39,060 bases of DNA from Acanthamoeba sp. SK_2022b (taxonomy: Eukaryota; Discosea; Longamoebia; Acanthamoebidae), in assembly GCA_027943245.1 (NCBI GenBank), contig JANDJZ010000546.1, positions 1 to 39,060 of the forward strand, written 5' to 3'. The notes beneath the pieces were generated by a model, which searched no databases, was not told where the DNA came from, and saw only the letters and a list, made by a program, of their open reading frames with translations. The position numbers and the translations under genes are program-made. Below are positions 31,736 through 39,060 of the stretch, piece after piece. Numbering within the stretch: position 1 is the stretch's first letter; each line of letters opens with the position of its first letter.

Positions 31736-33894
31736 TGGTGGTGTGGTGGTGTGGTGTGTTGGTGTGATGGTGTGGTGGTGTGGTGTGTGGTGTGATGGTG
31801 TGGTGGTGTGTGGTGTGATGGTGTGGTGGTGTTGTGGTGTTGTGGTGTGGTGGTGGTGTGATGGTGTGGTGGTGTGGTGGTGTGTCATGCTGTATTGGTG
31901 TTGTTATTTGGGTGGTGTTGTACCACACCACCACAATATCACTGCAACACCAACACCAGAACCTCACACCACTACAACAACACCCCAAAACCACCACAAC
32001 ACCACATCACTGCAACACCACCACAACAGCAGATGTATTGGGTGTTGTGGTTTTGTTGTGGTGGTGGTGTTGTTGTGGTGGTGTTGTGGTGGTGTGATAT
32101 GTTGTTGTGGTGGTGTTGTGATGGTGCGGTGGTGTTGTGATGGTGTGGTGGTGGTGTTGTGATGTTGTGATGTTGTGGAGTTGTTGGGTGATGTTGTGGT
32201 GATGGTGTTGTGGTGATGGTGTTGTGGTGTTGTGGTTATGTTGTGGTGTTGATATGTTGGTGATGTTGTGGTGGTGATGTTGTGGTGATGTTAGTGGTGT
32301 GGTGGTGTTGTGGTGGTGTTGTGGAGGTGATGGTGTGGAGGTCATGTTGTGATGGTATGGTGATGGTAAGGTTTTGTGGTGGTGGTGTTGTAGTGGTAAT
32401 GCTGTGGGGAGATGATGTGGTGATGTGTGGCAACGTGGTGGTGGTGTGGTGTGTTGTGATGTTGTGGTGGTGTGGTGGTGTGGTGTTATGGTGGTGTTAT
32501 GGTGGTGTAGTGTGTTGTGAGGATAATGACAGCTCAACTGAACCAGGTGTGTCTAGGCACTTTTGGCCAAGTTGGAGCAACCACAACATAGTGGTGTTGT
32601 GTTGTGGTGTGTGGTGGTGTGGTGGTGTTGTGGTGTTGTGGTGGTGTTGTGGTGGTGGTGTAGTGGTGTTGGTGTGGTGGTGTTGTGATGGTGTGATGTG
32701 GTGGTGTTCATGGTGTTGTGGTGGTGTGATGGTGTTGTGGTGTCGTGGTGTTGTGATGTTGTGATGTCGTGGTTGTGTGGAATTGTGGTGCTGGTGTGGC
32801 GGTGTGGTGGTGTGGTGGTATGTTGTGGTGGTGTGGTATGGTGTTGTGGTGGTATGGTGTTGTGGTGGTATGGTGTTGTGATGGTATGGTGTTGTGGTGG
32901 TGGGGGGTAGTGGTGTGCTGGTGATTTTGTGGTGTGATATGGGGATGATGTTGTGATATTGTGATGGTGTTGTGGTGATGGTGTGATGTTGTGGTGGTGA
33001 TGTTGTGATAGTGTTGTGATATTGTGATGGTGTTGTAGTGTTGTGGTAATGGTGTTGTGGTGGTGTTGTGATGGTGTTGTGGTGGCATGTTGTGGTGGTG
33101 TTGTGGTGGTGTGCTGTGGTGGGTGTTGTGGTGGTGTTGTGGTGGTGTGCTGTGGTGGGTGTTGTGGTGGTGCTGTGGTGTTGTGGCGTTGTGAGGAGTT
33201 GTGGTGTTGTGGTGATGGTGTTGGTGTTATGGTGATGGTGTTGTGGTTATGGTGTTGTAGAGCTGTGGTGATGGTGTTGGGGTGTTGTGGTACTAGTGGT
33301 GTGGTGGTGTTGTGATGGTGTTGTGATGGTCTGTTGTGATGTTGGTGATGGTGTTGTGATGGTATTGTGATGATTGTGATGGTGGTGTGATGGTGTTGTT
33401 ATGGTGTGGTATCGTGATGATGTGGTCATGATGTGGTGGTGTTGTGTTGTGGTCATGCTGTGATGATGTTGTGGGGATGTTGTAGTTGGGTTGTGGTGAT
33501 GTTGTTGTTGGAGTATTGTTGGTGGTGGGTTGTGTTGTTGTTGTGGTGGTGGTGTTGTTGTTGTTTGTTGTGGCAATGATGTTATGTAGTGATGGCTGTG
33601 GTGTTGTGGTGTTGTGGTGCTATTGTGTTGTGGTGGAGTTGTGTTGGTGTTGTGTTGTTGTTGTGGTGGTGGTGGTGTTGTGGTGGTGGCGGTGGTGATG
33701 TTGTGGTGATGTTGTGGTGGTGGTGGTGTGGTGGTGGTGCTGTTGTGGTGGTTGTGTGGTGGTATTGTAGTGATGTTGTGGTATTGTAGTGATGTTGTGG
33801 AGATGTTGTGGTGTGGTATGGTGGTGGTGGTGTGGTGTTGTGGTGATGGTGTTGTGATGGTGCTGTGGTGATGTGGTGATGGTGTTGTGATGGT
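31736..33894. repeat. Satellite, mostly G/T polarity, with a short A/C segment
   Basis: G/T-rich from 31,736 to 31,919, A/C-rich from 31,921 to 32,034, then G/T-rich to 33,894. A unique island sits at 32,518-32,588. A 42-bp unit containing GTGTGCTGTGGTGGGTG is tandemly repeated near 33,091-33,170. Confidence 0.88.
32518..32588. other. Short unique island in the satellite
   Basis: About 70 bp of normal-complexity sequence (around GACAGCTCAACTGAACC and GGCACTTTTGGCC) inside G/T satellite. It does not match the copia element or the hAT relic. Too short to identify; probably a fragment of another mobile element. Confidence 0.5.
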
Positions 33895-34044
33895 AACTGA
33901 GTGTTCAGGAAAATGAGATCCTGCCCCTTCTCAAAGAAACAGTCAAATTAGAAGTAATGTAGCTGTAGACATTTAAAACACGTTCCCAGACAGGTGCTGT
34001 CTACAGAAAATGAGTCACTGTCTCATTTTCCTGAACACTCAGTT
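33895..34044. mobile_element. 150-bp fold-back element derived from the hAT transposase
   Basis: Perfect 24-bp terminal inverted repeats (33,895-33,918 and 34,021-34,044) enclose about 102 bp. Read in reverse, roughly 100 bp resemble 16,958-17,060 of the hAT relic with scattered substitutions, and one end of the repeat lies within transposase coding sequence. TGGT occurs on both sides, but in this repeat it is weak evidence for a target duplication. Confidence 0.75.
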
Positions 34045-37000
34045 TGGTGTTGGTGTTGTGGTCTTGGTGATGTGGTGTTGTGGTGTTGTGATGGTGTGAT
34101 GGTGTTGTGATGGTGTTGTGATGGTGTTGGAATGGTGGTGTGGTGTTGTGATGGTGTTGTGATGGTGTTGTGATGGTGGTGTGATGTTGTTGTGGTGTGT
34201 TGTGATGGTGGTGTTGTGTTGTTGTGATGGTGTTTTGATGGTGTTGTGGTGATGGAGTTGTGATGGTTGTGGTGTTGTGGATGGTGTTGTGTTGTGATGG
34301 TGTTTTGATGGTGGTGTTGTGATGGTGTGGTGTGGTGGTGGTGATGGTGGTGGTGATGGTGTTGTGATGGTGTGGTGATGGTGTTGTGATGGTGTTTTGA
34401 TGGTGGTGTTGTGATGGTGTGCTGTGGTTGTGGTGATGGTGTTGTGATGGTGTGGTGATGGTGTTGTGGTGTTGTGGTGGTGGTGTTGTGGTTGTGGTGT
34501 TGTGGTGGTGTGGTGGTGTGGTGGTGTGGTGTTGTGATGGTGGTGTTGTGTTGTTGTGATGCTGGTGATTTTGTGGTGACGTTGTGGTTGTGTAGTGTTG
34601 TGGTGATGGTGGTGTTGTGGTGGTGCTGTTGTAGTGTTGTTGTGGTGGTATTGTGGCGGTGTTGTGGTGTTGATGTTGTTTTGATGTTGTAGGGGTGATG
34701 GAATGGTGGTGTTGTGGTGTTGTGGTGCTGGTGTGGTGTGGTATTGGTGAGATCGTGTGGTGGTGGTTTGGTGGTGTGATGTGGTGATGATTTGCTGATG
34801 GCGTTGTGGTGATGTTGTGGTGATGTTGTGGTGATGTTGTGGTGTTGTGGTGTGGAGATGTTGTGGTGTGGAGATGTGGTGGTGGTGGTGTGGTTTTGTG
34901 GTGGTTATGATGTTGTGGTGTGGTGTTGTGGTGATGGTGTTGTGTTGTGGTGTTGTAGTTGTGTTGTGGTGTTGTAGTTGTGTTGTGGTGTTGTTGTGGT
35001 GGTGTGGTGTGGTGGTGTGGTAAGGTGGTGTTGTGATGACGTTGTTGTGATGGTGTGGTGTTGTGATGTTGTGATGGTGTGGTGATGTTGTGGTGATGTT
35101 GTTGTGATGGTGGTGGTGGTGGTGTTTGATGTTATGGGTGGCGGTGGTGGTGTTTGATGTTATGGGTGATGTTGTGGTGGCGTGGTGTTGTTTTGTTGTT
35201 ATGGTGACGTTGTGGTGATGTTGTGGTGGTGAAGTGTTGTGGCAATGTTGTAATGTTGAGATGTTGTGGTGGTGTTGTGGTAGAGTGGTTGTTGTGGTGG
35301 TGTTGTTGTGGTGGTATTGTGGTGGTACTGTGGTGTTGTTATGGTGTTGTTGGGTTGTTGTGGTGTTGTGGTGATGTTGTGGTGGTGAAGTGTTGTGGTA
35401 ATGTTGTAATGTTGAGATGTTGTGGTGGTGTTGTGGTAGAGTGGTTGTTGTGGTGGTGTGGTGGTGATGGTGTTGTGGTGGTGTGGTGGTGTTGTTGTGG
35501 ATGGTGTGATGGTGTGGTGGTGGGGTGGTGTTGTTGTGGTGGTGGTGTTGTGCTGCTGTTGTATCTTGTGGTGGTGTGATGTTGTGGTTGTGGTGGTGAT
35601 GTTGTAGTGACGTTGTTGTGGTGTTGTGGTGGTGGTGATGATGTGGTGGAGTTGTGGTGGTGGTGGTGTGGTGGCGTTGTGATTCGTGTTGTTGTGGTGT
35701 TGTTGTGGTGTTGTTGTGGTGTTCTTGCACTGATGTTGTGATGATGTGGTGGTGTTGTCGTTGTTGTGATGTTGAAGTGGTGTTGTGGTGGTATTGTTGT
35801 GATGATGGTGTAGTGGTGTGATGGAATGGTGTTGTGGTGGTATTGTTGTGATGGTGTGGTGGTGTTGTGATGGTGTGCTGGTGTAGTGGTGGTTTTGGTT
35901 TTGTGGTGTTGTTGTGGTTTCAGTGGTGGTATCGTTGTGATGGTGGAGAGGAGGTGTTATGGTGGTTATGTGGTGATGCTGTGGTGGTGTGGTGATGTGG
36001 TGTTGTTGTGATGATGATGTTGTGGTTGTGTTGTTGTGATGGAGTTTTGATGATGGTGGTGTGGTGTGGTGGTGTTGTTGTATGGTGGTGGTATTGTGGT
36101 GTTGTGGTGTGGGGTTGTTATGGTGTTGTTATGGTGTTGTTATGGTGTTGTTATGGTGTTGTGATGGTGTTTTATGGTGTTGCGATGTGGTGTTGTGGTT
36201 GTGGTGGTGGTCAGGTGGTTGTGGTGGTGTGGTGGTGAGGTTATGTTTCAGTGCTGGTCTGGTGGTGATGTTGTGGTGATGTGGTGGTGATATTGGTGGT
36301 GTTGTTGTGGTGATATTGTGGTGGTGGTGGATGTTGTTGTGATGTTGTGGTGGTGTTGTGGTGTGGTGGTGCTGTGGTGATGGTGTTGTGGTGGTGATGG
36401 TGTTGTGGTGTTGTGGTGATGGTGTTGTAGTGTTGTGGTGTTGTGGTGTTGTGGTGTTGTGTGGTGTTGTGGTGTTGTAGTGTTGTGGTGGTGTGGTGGT
36501 GTGGTGGTGGTGGTGGTGATGTGGTGTTGTGGTGGTGATGTGGTGTTGTGGTGATGTTGTGGTGGTGTGGTGCTGTGGTTGTGCTGTTGTTGATGTTGTG
36601 GTGGTGTTGTGGTGTTGTGGTGATGGTGGTGTTGTGGTGTGGTGGTGTGGTGTTGTGGTGATGGTGGTGTTGTGATGATGGTGTTGTGGTGATTGTTGTG
36701 GTGGTGTTGTGGTGATGGTGTTGTGGTGGTGATGTGGTGTTGTGGTGATGTTGTGGTGGTGTGGTGCTGTGGTTGTGCTGTTGTTGATGTTGTGGTGGTG
36801 TTGTGGTGTTGTGGTGATGGTGGTGTTGTGGTGTGGTGATGTGGTGTTGTGGTGATGGTGGTGTTGTGATGATGGTGTTGTGGTGATTGTTGTGGTGGTG
36901 TTGTGGTGATGGTGTTGGTTATGGTGTTGTGGTGATGGTGATGTTGTGCTGGTGTGGTGATGGTGTTGTATGATGTAGTGGTATTATGATGATGTTGTGG

Positions 37001-39060
37001 TGGTGGTGGTGGTGTTGTGGTGATGGTGGTGTTGTGGTGATGGTGATGTTGTGCTGGTGTGGTGATGGTGTTGTATGATGTAGTGGTATTATGATGATGT
37101 TGTGGTGGTGGTGGTGGTGTTGTGGTGATGGTGGTGTTGTGGTGATGGTGTTGTGGTATTGGTGTTGTGATGGTGTTGTGCTGGTGTTGTGCTGGTGTTG
37201 TGCTGGTGTTGTGCTGGTGTGGGGTTATGTGGTGGTGAGTGGTGTGTTGTGATGGTGGTGGTGTTGTGGTGCTGTTGTGTTGGTGAGGTGTTGGTGTTGT
37301 GATGGTGTTGTGATGGTATGGTTGTTGTGATGGTGTGGTGATGGTGTTGTAATGGTGTTGTGGTGGTGGTGTGGTGTTGTGATGGTGTTGTGGTGGTTAT
37401 GTATTGATGGTGTTGTGGTGGTGATGTGGTTATGGTGTTGTGATGGTGTTGTGATGGTTTTGTGATGGTGGTGTGATGGTGTTGTGCTGGTGGTGTGATG
37501 GTGTTGTGATGGTGTTGTGGTGGTGTGGTGGTGTGGTGGTGTGATGGTGCTGTGATGGTGTTGTAGTGGTGTTGTGGTGATGTTGTGGAGGTGTGGTGAT
37601 GGTGTTGTGGTGTTGTTGTGATGGTGTTGTGGTGGTGTTGTGGTGGTGTGCTGATGGTGTGGTGTTGTGGTGGTGTGCTGATGGTGTTGTGTGGGTGTGG
37701 TGGTGTTGTGGTGATGGTGTGGTGGTGTGGTGATGGTGTGGTGGTGGTGTTGTGGTGGTGTTGTGGTGGTGTGCTGATGGTGTGGTGTTGTGGTGTGCTG
37801 ATGGTGATGGTGTTGTGGTGGTGTTGTGGTGATGGTGTGGTGGTGTGCTGATGGTGTGGTGTTGTGGTGGTGTGGTGATGGTGTTGTGATAGTGTTGTGA
37901 TGGTGGTGTGCTGGTGTTGTGATGGTGTGGTGATGGTGGTGTGGTGATGGTGGTGTGATGGTGTTGTGATGGTGATGTGATGGTGATGTGATGGTGTGGT
38001 GATGATGTGGTGATGGTGTTGTGGTGACAGTGTGTTGTGGTGATGGTGTTGTGCTGGTGTTGTGGTGATGGTGTTGTGGTTGTGTGGTGCTGGTGTTGTA
38101 GTGGTGTTGTGATGGTGTTGTGGTGTGGTGATGGTGTGGTGGTGTGGAGGTGTTGTGGTGATGGTGTTGTGATGGTGTGATGGTGCTGTAGTGGTGTGGT
38201 GTTGTGATGGTGATGTGGTGATGTAGTGATGGTGTGGTGATAGTGTTGTGATGGTGGTGTGGTGGTGTTGTGGTGATGGTGTTGTGATGGTGGTGTGGTG
38301 GTGTTGTGGTGATGGTGTGGTGGTGTTGTTGTGTTGTGGTGGTGTGGTGGTGGTGGTGGTGTGTTGGTGGTGATTGTGTTGTGTTGTGGTTATGTTGTGG
38401 TGATGTTGTGGTGTTTGTGTGGTGATGTGGGATGATGTTGTGGTAATGTTGTGGTGGTGGTGTTGGTGTTGTGGTGTCGTGGTCTTGTGGTGGGGTGGTG
38501 TTGTGGTGATGTTGTGGTAAGGTTGTGATGGTGTTGTGGTGGTGGTGGTGTTGTGATGTAGTGGTGATGTGGTGATGTGATGGTGTGGTGGTGTTGTAGT
38601 GATGTTGTGGTGGTGGTGTGGTGTTGTGGTGGTGTTGTGGTGGTGTTCTGATAGTGTTGTGATGGTGTGGTGATGGTGGTGGTGTGATGGTGGTGTGATG
38701 GTGTTGTGGTGATTGTGTTGTGCTGGTGTGGTGATTGTGTGGTGATGTGGTGATGCTGGTGTTGTGCTGGTGTGGTGATTCTGTGGTGATGTTGTGATTG
38801 TGTTGTGATGGTGATGTGATATTGTGCTGGTGATGTGATGGTGTGGTGATGGTGTGGTGATGTTTTGATGGTGTAATGGTGTTGCAATGGTGTGGTGATG
38901 GTGTTGTGGTGTTGTGATGGTGTTGTGATGGTGTGGTGTTGTGATGGTGTGGTGATGGTGTGGTGTTGTGATGGTGTGGTGATGGTGGTGGTGATGATGG
39001 TGTTGTGGTGTTGTGATGGTGTTGTGGTGGTGTGGTGTTGTGATGGTGTTGTGATGGTGT
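34045..39060. repeat. G/T-polarity satellite running off the right edge
   Basis: Five kilobases with an almost uninterrupted G/T-rich plus strand. Larger tandem duplications are visible: a 194-bp unit (36,527-36,720 and 36,721-36,914), a 105-bp unit (about 36,930-37,034 and 37,035-37,139) and a 157-bp offset repeat (about 35,206-35,300 and 35,363-35,457). The right part (37,140-39,060) is dominated by GTGTTGTGATGGTG words. No telomere-like array or gene is seen. Confidence 0.92.

Noticed and set aside
34039..35730. A 563-codon minus-strand open frame rich in His, Thr, Asn and Pro, and many similar ones across the satellite
   Set aside because: All stop codons contain T, which is scarce on the A/C strand, so long open frames are automatic there. 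The composition matches the repeat in every frame and no domain is present.
17761..39060. CRISPR-like or regularly spaced repeat array
   Set aside because: There is no constant repeat with unique spacers; the sequence is degenerate low-complexity satellite in a eukaryotic context.
34045..39060. Telomeric repeat at the right end
   Set aside because: No TTAGGG, TTTAGGG or other fixed short G-rich telomere unit is present. The words vary and the array continues to the window edge.

Overview
The window reads as nuclear DNA of a free-living, GC-rich, intron-bearing protist. An Acanthamoeba-like amoebozoan is my best guess, from the gene density, the short introns (about 50-340 bp), the head-to-head genes and the low-complexity protein insertions. 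No single sequence proves this, and a microsatellite-rich alga cannot be excluded. Host genes here end in TGA, TAA and TAG, so the genetic code looks standard.

Positions 1-16,576 are a compact gene block on both strands. In order they are: the 3'-incomplete F-box gene (minus) whose C-terminal part looks like a degenerate Arf/Ras-type GTPase fold; a DCAF7/AN11/TTG1-type WD40 protein (minus); a small four-helix membrane protein (plus); a long disordered protein ending in TPR-like helices (plus); an SRRM1/SRm160 PWI-domain splicing factor with RS/RD tail (minus); and the mitochondrial 2-oxoglutarate dehydrogenase E1 (plus). I rebuilt exons by hand by requiring splice sites, phases and family similarity to agree; nearly all junctions close exactly. 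DCAF7 and the membrane protein share an 87-bp promoter gap, and SRRM1 and OGDH share a 386-bp one. Many introns carry long dinucleotide runs, and three junctions are best explained by GC-AG introns. The genes are housekeeping functions with no evident shared pathway.

From 16.6 kb the character changes. A decayed hAT transposase relic (about 16.6-17.4 kb) and an AT-richer spacer lead into about 21 kb of degenerate satellite made of words such as TTGTGG, TGGTGATGG and TGTTGTGATGG. One strand is almost purely G/T(+A), the other A/C(+T), and the polarity flips abruptly at least ten times. Embedded in it are a Ty1/copia retrotransposon (21,479-25,201, minus) with 226-bp LTRs and a perfect 5-bp target duplication, a solo LTR, a truncated LTR, shuffled fragments of other copies, and a 150-bp fold-back derived from the hAT transposase. 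The copia element has lost its integrase core, and its stops are mostly TGA, as expected from C-to-T decay of CGA codons. I see no ordinary host gene from 16.6 kb to the end; the long His/Asn/Thr or Val/Cys/Trp reading frames there come from the repeat composition.
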